This document shows positions 16,476 through 23,998 of a DNA stretch of 64,000 bases, piece after piece. Each line of letters starts with the position of its first letter. The stretch's first letter is position 1. The notes beneath the pieces are model-generated. The model did no database searches. It was not told where the DNA came from and saw only the letters and a list, made by a program, of their open reading frames with translations. The stretch is from Variovorax sp. PMC12 (GTDB lineage Bacteria > Pseudomonadota > Gammaproteobacteria > Burkholderiales > Burkholderiaceae_C), in the NCBI RefSeq assembly GCF_003019815.1, contig NZ_CP027773.1, positions 3,421,001 to 3,485,000 of the forward strand. Reading direction: 5' to 3'. The translations under genes and the position numbers were made by a program.

Positions 16476-16955
16476 ATGTCTTCTGACTTTCACATCAAGC
16501 TCGACGGCGTCAAGGGCGAGTCTTCCCACAAGGATCACAAGGACGAGATCGAGATCTCGTCGTGGTCCTGGAACGTGAGCAACTCGTCGGGCGCGGGCTC
16601 CGGCGGCGGTTCCGGCAAGGGCAAGGCCACGCCCGGCGAATTCCACTTCACGCACACCTACGACAAGGCCTCTCCGGTGCTGGCCAAGAACTGCGTGAGC
16701 GGCAAGCACTTCAAGGACATGGTCCTGACCTGCCGCAAGGCCGGCGAAGGCCAGCAGGAGTACCTGAAGGTCACCATGAAGGAAGTCTTCATCTCCGGCG
16801 TGAGCCCCGGCGGCGCGCAGGGCGGCGACGTGCACGAGCAGGTTCTTTGCTCGTTCAAGGACATCGAGTTCGCCTACAAGGCGCAGGACGACAAGGGTGC
16901 GGCCGGCGGCGAAGTGAAGTTCGGCTGGAACGTGCCGACCACCGAAACCCGCTGA
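16476..16955 (+). CDS. hcp: Hcp (TssD) T6SS tube protein
   Basis: 159 residues with the Hcp fold signature: FHIKLDGVKGESSHKDHKDEIEISSWSW, GEFHFTHTYDKASPVLAKNCVSGKHF and the strand EYLKVTMKEVFISGVSPGG. Hexamers stack into the tube propelled out of the cell. A good AAGGAG ribosome-binding site (16463-16468) precedes the ATG. The gene is separated from tssC by a 155-base gap that holds the hairpin, so independent control of hcp level is plausible. A more divergent Hcp-like gene lies at 43999. Confidence 0.96.
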   Translation: MSSDFHIKLDGVKGESSHKDHKDEIEISSWSWNVSNSSGAGSGGGSGKGKATPGEFHFTHTYDKASPVLAKNCVSGKHFKDMVLTCRKAGEGQQEYLKVTMKEVFISGVSPGGAQGGDVHEQVLCSFKDIEFAYKAQDDKGAAGGEVKFGWNVPTTETR

Positions 16956-17036
16956 CGGGCGACGGACGCCAAGGTGCGGCATCGGGCGTGCAAGCGCCCG
17001 GGCCGGCCCCGACGTGTCCTCAACCGGAGCAATGCC

Positions 17037-17576
17037 ATGGCATTCAGCACCCCATTCATCGGCTCGAGCGGCAATCCGCGCACGGCCTACAACATCGACT
17101 GGTCCGTCGGCCTGATCGGCTCCAACACGCGCGAAGACGTGATGCTGGTGCAGGCGCTGTTCAGGATCTTCTACTACGAACTGCTCGGCTTCAACGGCGG
17201 TTTCGATCCACCTCCCGGGGAGAACGCAGTGATCGTCGTGGACGGCCAGAAGGGGCCGATCACGCAGAGGCACATCGTGCACTTCCAGGAACAGGCGATC
17301 GCGCGCGGCCAGAACCTGAAGCCGGACGGCATCTTCGATCCGTACCGGGCGGTGGGCGCGAGCAGCACGATCAGCAAGACGCGCTACGCACTCGACCTGC
17401 TCAACAACGGCTGCGCCAACCTCTGCGACGCGCAGGGCATCGACAACTACAGCAACCTGCCGAACCGGCAGGACATGCCGCTGTTGCTGCGCAGCGCGCT
17501 GAAGCGGGTCAAGAAGACGGCCAGCAAGTACACCTACGTCGCGCCGCAGACGGTGCCGACCACGGGCGGCGCCTGA
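17037..17576 (+). CDS. Hypothetical protein with peptidoglycan-binding-like segment, downstream of hcp
   Basis: 179 residues from an ATG preceded by CCGGAG; an in-frame upstream extension to 16974 was rejected. The segment VVDGQKGPITQRHIVHFQEQAIARGQNLKPDGIFDP resembles the helical PG_binding_1 repeat (DG...GP.T...FQ...DG..DP), and SVGLIGSNTREDVMLVQALFRIFYYELL could be its first helix. No signal peptide is present, so if it meets peptidoglycan it must be delivered, possibly by Hcp whose gene lies 81 bases upstream. It could instead be a cytoplasmic structural factor. It is followed by a terminator that closes the operon. Confidence 0.6.
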   Translation: MAFSTPFIGSSGNPRTAYNIDWSVGLIGSNTREDVMLVQALFRIFYYELLGFNGGFDPPPGENAVIVVDGQKGPITQRHIVHFQEQAIARGQNLKPDGIFDPYRAVGASSTISKTRYALDLLNNGCANLCDAQGIDNYSNLPNRQDMPLLLRSALKRVKKTASKYTYVAPQTVPTTGGA

Positions 17577-17614
17577 ACGGAGGACCGAAGGAACAGCCGA
17601 CCCGGCTGATGCGC

Positions 17615-17653
17615 AAAGGGCCCGGAGCGATCGCTGCGGGCCCTTTTCCTTTC
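17615..17653 (+). terminator. Rho-independent terminator closing the tssABC-hcp operon
   Basis: AAAGGGCCCG (17615-17624) pairs with CGGGCCCTTT (17637-17646). The 12-base loop contains AGCGATCGCT, itself a palindrome, so the stem may extend. The right arm runs into TTTTCCTTT. It lies between the convergent stops of the hcp-linked gene and the phosphatase gene, and could serve both directions because AAAAGGG stands on the other side. Confidence 0.85.
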
Positions 17654-17670
17654 TGCGCAGGCAAGAGGAT

Positions 17671-18465
17671 TCAGGAATCCGTCGGCATCGCGTTCTCCGG
17701 CATCAGCCGGGTCACGTCGTCCCCGTCGTCCTCTATCACCCACAGCGTGAGCGCCGTGTAGTTGTCGTGGCCCGGCTTGGCGTTGGCCTTGACCTGCGCA
17801 TCGATCAGCTCGGTCCATTGGGTGGGCGTGCGCGAGGCGTGCAGCGTGTCGATCAGGCACTCGTCGCCCAGCGGCTCCCACACGCCGTCGCTGCACAGCA
17901 GCAGCACGTCGCCGGGCAGCAGGCGCATCCGGTCCGACACCGCGATGTCGGGCGCCTCCTCGACCGAGCCCAGCGCCGACAGCAGCATGTTGCGTTGCGG
18001 ATGCAGCCGCGCCCCCTCTTCGTCGAGCATGCCGCCGGCCACCATCTGCTGCACCAGGCTGTGGTCGGTGGTGCGCGCCACGATGGCGCCGCCGCGGAAC
18101 AGGTAGGCCCGGCTGTCGCCGCTGTGCACCCAGGCGAGCGCATGGTCTTCCAGGTCGATGGCCGCGAACACGATGGTCGAGCGCATGCCCGCGAGCTTGC
18201 CGCCCTCGGCCTGGCGCGCCACCACGTCGAGGTTGGCCTGCTCCACCAGACGGCGCAGCGTGGCTTCGTCCAGCCCCGGCGCGGCCGAGAAACCGCCGAG
18301 CATGCTGGCGCGCGCGGTGGCCGCCGCCACGTCGCCGCCGCCATGGCCGCCCGCGCCGTCGGCGACCAGGCAGGCGACATGACGCGCGTCGTGCCAGTGG
18401 CCGTGCACGTCCTCGTTGTAGGTGCGGCCGCCCTGCCGGGAGAGCGTGACGATTTCGATTTCCAA
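17671..18465 (-). CDS. pppA: PppA-like PP2C serine/threonine phosphatase of T6SS
   Basis: 264 residues from a TTG start at 18465 with GAGG eight bases upstream; no ATG lies near the conserved N-terminus. PP2C motifs are complete: RTYNED, ADGAGGHGGGD, HSGDSRAYLFR, TTDHSLVQQMV, LLLCSDGVWEPL and GHDNYTALTLWV, including the metal-binding aspartates. In T6SS loci this phosphatase opposes the PpkA kinase by dephosphorylating the FHA protein. Here it follows the FHA gene tagH by 56 bases on the same strand, while the kinase gene is about 34 kb away. A longer in-frame reading to 18651 overlaps tagH and was rejected. Confidence 0.9.
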   Translation of the reverse strand: MEIEIVTLSRQGGRTYNEDVHGHWHDARHVACLVADGAGGHGGGDVAAATARASMLGGFSAAPGLDEATLRRLVEQANLDVVARQAEGGKLAGMRSTIVFAAIDLEDHALAWVHSGDSRAYLFRGGAIVARTTDHSLVQQMVAGGMLDEEGARLHPQRNMLLSALGSVEEAPDIAVSDRMRLLPGDVLLLCSDGVWEPLGDECLIDTLHASRTPTQWTELIDAQVKANAKPGHDNYTALTLWVIEDDGDDVTRLMPENAMPTDS

Positions 18466-18521
18466 GCGGGGTGCCTCGCGAATGCTGCGGTTGTCGTTGT
18501 TGCTGCCGTGCTTTTTCTGCG

Positions 18522-20117
18522 TCAGGCGTCCGATTTCAGGCGCGCCATCTGCTCTTCGTAGGCCTGCAGGAAGGCCTTGCCGAAGAGGCTGTGGAAGTCG
18601 TCCTCCGCCTCGCTCGCGATGCCGCCGTAGAGCGACACGAACTGGTCCCACAGCCTGGCCTTGCGGTTGGCGCTGAAGAGCGCGTCGAGCGCGGTCCTGG
18701 CGCTGATCTTCTTCTCCAGCTCGGCCGGCTCGAAGCGCGCGATGACATGGGCCAGCGCCGCGCGCATGCCCACCATCACGCCGAACTGATGCGCGCGCAG
18801 GTCGTCGAAGGCGTCGCGCATCGCGGCCTCTGGCGGCATGAAGCCGCGCACGCCGGGGCCCAGCAGGTGCGCGAGCGCCACCTCCACCGTGGGCGAGAAC
18901 TTCAGCGGGTTGTTGGCCTGCGCCGCGATCATCGTGACCTCGGCGCGCACCTCGCGCTTGAACTCCTGGCGCGTGAGCAGCAGCTGCAGCGTGCCTTCTG
19001 TGGCGCTGCGCAGCATCGAGCCGATGCGCTCCATGAGGCCGGGCGTGAGCATCTCGGGCGGCTGGTGGGTGCTGGCCAGGCCGCGCAGGAAGGCGGCGAG
19101 CAGTTCGTCGTCGCTCGCCGCGCGCCTGGGCGCCACTGGTGGCGCGGGCGGCTCGAAGGGCTTGCCGGAACTCTCCGGCCCGCTGATGCGTATGGGCTGG
19201 CCGGTCATGTCGTCGAAGTTCGCGACCGGCTGCGCGGGCGCCGGACTGTCGATCGCCTTCGGCGGCGTGAAGCCGAACTGGTCGATCGGCAGGTGGTCCG
19301 CGCGCGCTGCCGGCGTGGCGGGCGCGGCGCGCTGCAGCGCGGCCAGCGGATCGGCGTCGGATGCGGTGTTGGGCTGCAGCAGCGGATCGGCCAGCGGCGA
19401 CAGCGCCAGCGGATCGCCGCCGATGCCGCCGCCACCGCCGTGCATGCCGCCGAAAAGTTCGTCGATGCCCGTGGCCTTGCCGTGCGCGGGCGGAGCGCCG
19501 AGGTCGGAGAAGTCGTCGAGCGCGCCCAGGCCGGCCACCGGTGCAGACGAAGGCGTGGGTCCGAGCAGGTTGGCGAAAGGATCGATCTGCGCGGCCTGCG
19601 CGTTGCGCGAGCCGCTTTCCATCGGATCGGGGAACAGCAGCGATTCAGGCAGTGCCGCTGCAGGGGCCGGTGCGGCCGGTGCGGCCGGTGGCGCGAGGCC
19701 CGCGAGCAAGTCGGCGAAGGGGTCGTCGCTCGTCGGCGCGGCAGGCACCGCCGCAGAGCCCCCCAGCACGGTGTTCGGAATGGCGAGTGACGGCGGCGCG
19801 GCGGCGGCCGCGACACGCACCGTGAGCTCGAAGCTGCCCACCACCAGCCGCGCGCCGTCGGTCAGCGCGGCTTCCTTGCCCGAGCCCAGCGACACGCCGT
19901 TGCACTGCATCGGGTTGCTGCCCCGGTCGATGACGAAGTACTGCCCGTTGCGGCACAGCACCTGCGCATGCACGCGCGACACGGTGCGGTCCGGGTCGTC
20001 GAGCACCAGCGTGTTGGTGTCGGCCCGGCCGATGGTGCCGCCGTTGGGGCCGAAGTCCGCGGCAATGGCCTGCCCGGCCGGAGCGCCTTGCCGGGTGATG
20101 ACAGCGATATGGATCAT
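18522..20117 (-). CDS. tagH: TagH: T6SS-associated FHA-domain protein
   Basis: 531 residues starting MIHIAVITRQGAPAG. The N-terminal FHA domain (about 10-95) has GGTIGRADTNTLVLDDPDRTVSRVHAQV and DRGSNPMQCNGV. A long Pro/Ala/Asp-rich disordered middle (about 100-365) leads to the conserved T6SS FHA C-terminal domain (DELLAAFLRGLAS through ISARTALDALFSANRKARLWDQFV). FHA domains bind phosphothreonine; in Pseudomonas aeruginosa Fha1 phosphorylation by PpkA triggers firing. It is co-oriented with pppA. An in-frame upstream extension to 20348 overlaps the next gene and was rejected. Confidence 0.93.
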   Translation of the reverse strand: MIHIAVITRQGAPAGQAIAADFGPNGGTIGRADTNTLVLDDPDRTVSRVHAQVLCRNGQYFVIDRGSNPMQCNGVSLGSGKEAALTDGARLVVGSFELTVRVAAAAAPPSLAIPNTVLGGSAAVPAAPTSDDPFADLLAGLAPPAAPAAPAPAAALPESLLFPDPMESGSRNAQAAQIDPFANLLGPTPSSAPVAGLGALDDFSDLGAPPAHGKATGIDELFGGMHGGGGGIGGDPLALSPLADPLLQPNTASDADPLAALQRAAPATPAARADHLPIDQFGFTPPKAIDSPAPAQPVANFDDMTGQPIRISGPESSGKPFEPPAPPVAPRRAASDDELLAAFLRGLASTHQPPEMLTPGLMERIGSMLRSATEGTLQLLLTRQEFKREVRAEVTMIAAQANNPLKFSPTVEVALAHLLGPGVRGFMPPEAAMRDAFDDLRAHQFGVMVGMRAALAHVIARFEPAELEKKISARTALDALFSANRKARLWDQFVSLYGGIASEAEDDFHSLFGKAFLQAYEEQMARLKSDA

Positions 20118-20205
20118 GAATCGGCCCCCGAAGGCTCTGTGCCTGAATGCGCCCGAACAAACTCGCAAGGAGTATTCATTCCGTGGGGCATGTTGGCAAT
20201 CTCGC

Positions 20206-21465
20206 CTAAAGAGGTATGCCGTCGCCGAGCCAGCGCTGCTGCCGCCACGCCGGCGCGCTGGTTGCGAACAGCGGCGCGTGCGCGTCGAGCAGCGCCAGGT
20301 GCAGCGCCGCCGCCACGCGCTGGCGCTGGAAGCCCTCACGCAGCACACCCGTGCAGCCGTCGGGCGAGACCGGCTGGCCCATGAAGAGCCGCACGCCGGG
20401 GACGAAGCGCGCGCCGTTCTGCTGCCACCACGCGCGGACCTTGTCGATGTCGGGCCAGGGCAAGGCGATGTCCTCGGGCAGCTCCACGTTGTCGTCGTCG
20501 GGGTCGTCGGTCGGTCCGTCCTCGAAGCCGTCGGGCGGCGGAACCTCCATCTGCGCGAGGTTGAAGTCCACGCCCGTGATGGTCACGAAGGCCTCCGCCG
20601 CAATGCGCGCCGTGGCCGGCTGCGCCATCTGCTCGATGAGCCAGGGCACGTAGCGCGCGTCCCCGATGAAGCCCGAGCCGATGATGCGCAGGCGCTGCGC
20701 CTCGGGCAGCGCTGCGCTGTCGAGCAGCAGCGCATGGCCCGGTGCCGGCTCCATCGCCTGCAGCGCGAGCTGGAACGCGCGCGGCTGGCGCGGCCCGCTC
20801 TTCAGCGCAAAGGCCGAGAGCACATCGAGCGCCTGCGCCCGGTCGCCGAGCAGCACCGCCGCCCACGCGGCCCAGAAGCGCAGCTCGGGCTTGGCCTCTC
20901 CGAGCAGCGACCGGGCCTGCGACAGCAGATCGGCACGGCCCAGCTCGCCGGCTGCACGCAGCGCGCGGATGCGCACGCTGTCTGGCGCATCTGCGAGCAG
21001 CTGCCCAATCAAGGCGCCCGGATCACGCCGATGCAGCGCGCAGGCCGCCACGCCGAGCTTCTGCCGCAATGGCGATGCGTCTTCGAGCAAGGCCTTGACG
21101 CGGCCGCCCAGATACTTCGGCTCGACCCAGCCCAGCGCGGAGATCAGGCCGGGCACGACCTCGGGCAGGTCCTTGGCGCGCTCCACCAGATCGTCGAAGC
21201 GGCCATCGACCGCCTCGATGGCGAGCACGGCGGCGACGAAGAAGTCTTCGGGGCCTTCGTTGTCGGTGAGCGCCAGGGCATGCTGCCAGCCTTCATCGCC
21301 GGCAACGCGCAAGCCGTCGACGTGGGCGGCGAGGCGTTCGTCGAGGTCGGCGAACTGCTGGGGCGAGTAGTTGGGAGCGTGGACCGCGCTGGTGCGTTGG
21401 AGCCAGAGGAAGGAGGCTTCGTCGGCGTGTTCGACGACAACGGAAGACAGCGTGTCGGAGTCCAC
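20206..21465 (-). CDS. TIGR02270-like HEAT-repeat protein
   Basis: 419 residues from a GTG at 21465 with AGGAG seven bases upstream; a TTG at 21471 has worse spacing. The protein has helical repeats typical of HEAT-like folds (DSVRIRALRAAGELGRADLLSQARSLL, ELRFWAAWAAVLLGDRAQALDVL) and the segment VTITGVDFNLAQMEVPPPDGF followed by an acidic stretch, which I associate with the TIGR02270 family seen near T6SS effector genes. It probably acts as a scaffold or chaperone for effector loading, an inference from context. It is the downstream end of the effector island operon. Confidence 0.7.
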   Translation of the reverse strand: MDSDTLSSVVVEHADEASFLWLQRTSAVHAPNYSPQQFADLDERLAAHVDGLRVAGDEGWQHALALTDNEGPEDFFVAAVLAIEAVDGRFDDLVERAKDLPEVVPGLISALGWVEPKYLGGRVKALLEDASPLRQKLGVAACALHRRDPGALIGQLLADAPDSVRIRALRAAGELGRADLLSQARSLLGEAKPELRFWAAWAAVLLGDRAQALDVLSAFALKSGPRQPRAFQLALQAMEPAPGHALLLDSAALPEAQRLRIIGSGFIGDARYVPWLIEQMAQPATARIAAEAFVTITGVDFNLAQMEVPPPDGFEDGPTDDPDDDNVELPEDIALPWPDIDKVRAWWQQNGARFVPGVRLFMGQPVSPDGCTGVLREGFQRQRVAAALHLALLDAHAPLFATSAPAWRQQRWLGDGIPL

Positions 21466-21475
21466 GGGCAAGCTC

Positions 21476-22186
21476 CTATTCGAAGTGCACCCGCACGATG
21501 GGCAGTGTCTCGTGCCAGGCGCAGCACAGATTGACGATCAGATCCCATGCTTCTGCGTCCGCGTTGTCCCAGATCCATTCGTAGTAGTGGATGGTGCGCG
21601 GATCGTTGAAGATGGCTTGCGCACCGCTGACTTCCACCGCATCCTCAGGGTCGGATCGATACGCAAGCGTCAACGCGTCCCACAACGCAAGGGTTTCGAG
21701 CAGGCCCTGCCCGACCTCGGGCTGCACCGGCTGTGCGAATTCGATCTCGACCAGCAAGGCATGGTTACCACCCAGGTTCTCCGGGAACTCAGCGGCGAAC
21801 GGCGGTTCCTCCGGAGCGGCCGGACGCACGCCTCTCTCGCTCAGCAAGTCAAGCTCGCGCTGTCCCAGCATGGCATGCGCCGCGTGGAAAAGGACTTCGT
21901 GCTGACGGCAATCCGCCAGCATGCCACCCAGCACATCCAAGGCCGCAACAGGGAGATCCACGACTTGCAGCCGCGCCTGCAACGACCTACCGGCGACGCG
22001 AAGCTCGGCCGGCACAGCAGGAAGCCGCCTCCCCGGGAAGAAGAACCCCGCATCGACCGCATCGAGAAAGACGCGAACGCGCCGCTCCACGAGCCCGACC
22101 GATCCTTCCGGGCTTTGCTCCAGCATGGCCTGGAGCAGAACCAGGCCGCTGTAGCGCTCAGACGAAGAAGCGTCGAAGCCAGTCAT
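21476..22186 (-). CDS. Hypothetical protein adjacent to T6SS immunity gene
   Basis: 236 residues, not recognised. The start MTGFDASSSERYSG lies inside the end of the upstream immunity gene (29-base overlap), which implies coupling. Residues 25-110 are leucine/valine-rich and mixed alpha/beta, and the C-terminus is acidic and aromatic (NDPRTIHYYEWIWDNADAEAWDLIVNLCCAWHE). No signal peptide, membrane segment or catalytic motif is seen. It may be a second immunity protein or an adaptor for the nuclease effector two genes upstream. It is followed by the HEAT-like gene after ten bases. Confidence 0.6.
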   Translation of the reverse strand: MTGFDASSSERYSGLVLLQAMLEQSPEGSVGLVERRVRVFLDAVDAGFFFPGRRLPAVPAELRVAGRSLQARLQVVDLPVAALDVLGGMLADCRQHEVLFHAAHAMLGQRELDLLSERGVRPAAPEEPPFAAEFPENLGGNHALLVEIEFAQPVQPEVGQGLLETLALWDALTLAYRSDPEDAVEVSGAQAIFNDPRTIHYYEWIWDNADAEAWDLIVNLCCAWHETLPIVRVHFE

Positions 22187-23072
22187 GCGCCGCCTCCTCG
22201 GACATGCCTTTGATGAATATCTGGTCCAGCGCCTCGTCGGGCGCCACCACATGCGCGACAAGCTTGCCCACGGCGCCATAGATCGGCACGGTGTCTTGCC
22301 GATTCACGTCACCGATCTGCGGCGCATCGCCGGCGCGCAAGATCACGCCGGCCTTGCCGAGCGCAAGCGCGGACACCCCCAAGGGGGCACTTCGCTCAAG
22401 GGCTGCCAGACCGCCAAGCGCCGCCGCCGCATCGGCCCCGAGGAAGGTCAACCAATTGACGGCCGCGACACCATGCAGCGCTCCATTCGACATGCGCAAG
22501 GCGTCGCCGTAGCCGAGGCCTGGATACCGCAGCATCAGCGGTATCGACCATTGGAGGACTTTCCGATCCACCAATGAATCCGCGTCCTCCCAGAGCAAAG
22601 AGTAGCCGGCATATCCACTGTGAAGCGGGAGTTCGGCAAGCGCCTCCTGGGCCAGCGCGATCACCTGCTCGGGATGGTCGCCCCACTCGACGGGCAGCGA
22701 CATGCGCAGCACAAAGCGCGACGGATCCAAGGGTCCGGCCAACGACATCCTTATCGCGGGCGACTGAATCTGGCCGGCCTTCTTGCCCGAATGCGCTCTG
22801 TGGCTCAGTATTTTGGTTGCGAGCATGTCCGGGTCCGAAAACCAGTGATTCGGTCCCTCAGTCGCCTTGGCATCCTGAACGCGGAAGCGCTTCATGTCGC
22901 CAGTGCGATAGAAACGCTGCTGATTGCCAAAGGCGTCCATGTACGCGCGCAGAAATCGCGCAAGGCCCGCTCCAATGTTCTCAGGCAAGCCGTAGGCAAA
23001 TGCGACGATTTCGACGCAGGGCGTCGCCAAGCTCTCGCCATCGTCCATCAGGGTGAACAGGGACTCATCCAT
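22158..23072 (-). CDS. DUF3396 type VI immunity protein
   Basis: 304 residues from the ATG at 23072 (MDESLFTLMDDGESLATPCVE), preceded by AAAGGAAAA; a GTG at 23093 is a weaker alternative. It has the DUF3396 pattern: LRAYMDAFGNQQRFYRTGDMKRF, IRMSLAGPLDPSRFVLRMSLPVEW, HSGYAGYSLLWEDA and WLTFLGADAAAALGG. DUF3396 proteins are immunity partners of T6SS effectors, including VRR-Nuc nucleases as far as I recall. It starts 11 bases after the stop of the PAAR-like nuclease effector gene, the classic effector-immunity arrangement. The base composition here is visibly less GC-rich than the flanks. Confidence 0.85.
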   Translation of the reverse strand: MDESLFTLMDDGESLATPCVEIVAFAYGLPENIGAGLARFLRAYMDAFGNQQRFYRTGDMKRFRVQDAKATEGPNHWFSDPDMLATKILSHRAHSGKKAGQIQSPAIRMSLAGPLDPSRFVLRMSLPVEWGDHPEQVIALAQEALAELPLHSGYAGYSLLWEDADSLVDRKVLQWSIPLMLRYPGLGYGDALRMSNGALHGVAAVNWLTFLGADAAAALGGLAALERSAPLGVSALALGKAGVILRAGDAPQIGDVNRQDTVPIYGAVGKLVAHVVAPDEALDQIFIKGMSEEAAHDWLRRFFV

Positions 23073-23083
23073 AAATTTTCCTT

Positions 23084-23995
23084 TCAGGTACACAGGCAGT
23101 CGGCGTCTTTGGCGTCCTTTGCCCCTTTTTTCCTGACCTTCATCTCCGTCAGCTTCTTGTCCGTCTCCGGGTGTGTTTTTCGCAGAATGTCTTGATTGTC
23201 CGTAGGCGAGTCATTGGGAAACTTCACCTCGACGATATGTTTCACATCGGCGAGTGTCAGCGCCTTTTTCCCAACGGCGACCCCTGCCTCGAGCAGGATG
23301 ATGTCCCACCTGGCTTTTCCAAGACTACTGCTGACATCCTTGCCATATTTGCCGATGAGTTTCCCAACATTCGACTGCGAGACCTCCGTGAGCAGGCCTG
23401 GTCTGCCACCGCGCACACCGGCGACCTTGGGATCGATGATGTCGCGCATGCGGCGCTGGTATTGGTCAGTGGAAGCCTTCCCTGGCGGTAGTTTGGCGTC
23501 AGCCGCTTCCTTGTCTTTCAAGGCCTGGCACGCGGCTTCGCAAAGCTCTTGCGCCAGGGCAGCATCCCCCAAAGCAGCGATCAGCGGCTGCTGCGCAACC
23601 CCGCCCAGATTCGCCGCGTTCTCGGAGTTGTGGAACATCTTGTCCGTGAGCCGGGCCGTGTTCTTGCCGTCCATCTTCACGTCGAAGGAATAGAGGATCC
23701 AGGTCGCCTCCTTCATGAAGGTGCTGGACTTCACGCCGCCCGCCACGCCTGCGTTGTCACCGTTGGAAATGGCGAACTTCGAACCCTTGTTCGCAGCCAT
23801 CGCCTTGTCGCCTTTGACGGTGCTGGTGCCGCTCGACAGCGTGATCGAATTGGCGATGTTCGGATAGGGAACCGGCACAGGACCACCGGGGCTCGGCGTC
23901 TTGCACACGTCGGGAATGGTCGCGGTGCTGATGCCGATGCTGAACTTGTGGACCAGCGTGAGGCTGGTTCCGTTGACCCTGATGGTGAGCGGCAT
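23084..23995 (-). CDS. PAAR-like (DUF4150) T6SS effector with VRR-NUC-like nuclease C-terminus
   Basis: 303 residues. Residues 1-135 form a DUF4150 PAAR-like tip (CKTPSPGGPVPVPYPNIANS, ISNGDNAGVAGG, SFDVKMDGKNTARLTDKMFHN). The C-terminal part has RWDIILLEAG (Asp231) and HIVEVKFPND (Glu256 and Lys258), the D...ExK arrangement of PD-(D/E)XK nucleases of the VRR-NUC type. It would cap the VgrG spike and carry DNase activity into target cells. A tail rich in Lys and ending in Cys residues follows. The next gene encodes a DUF3396 immunity protein. The nuclease part has lower GC than the PAAR part, suggesting module exchange. Nuclease assignment is by motif only. Confidence 0.82.
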   Translation of the reverse strand: MPLTIRVNGTSLTLVHKFSIGISTATIPDVCKTPSPGGPVPVPYPNIANSITLSSGTSTVKGDKAMAANKGSKFAISNGDNAGVAGGVKSSTFMKEATWILYSFDVKMDGKNTARLTDKMFHNSENAANLGGVAQQPLIAALGDAALAQELCEAACQALKDKEAADAKLPPGKASTDQYQRRMRDIIDPKVAGVRGGRPGLLTEVSQSNVGKLIGKYGKDVSSSLGKARWDIILLEAGVAVGKKALTLADVKHIVEVKFPNDSPTDNQDILRKTHPETDKKLTEMKVRKKGAKDAKDADCLCT

Positions 23996-23998
23996 GAC

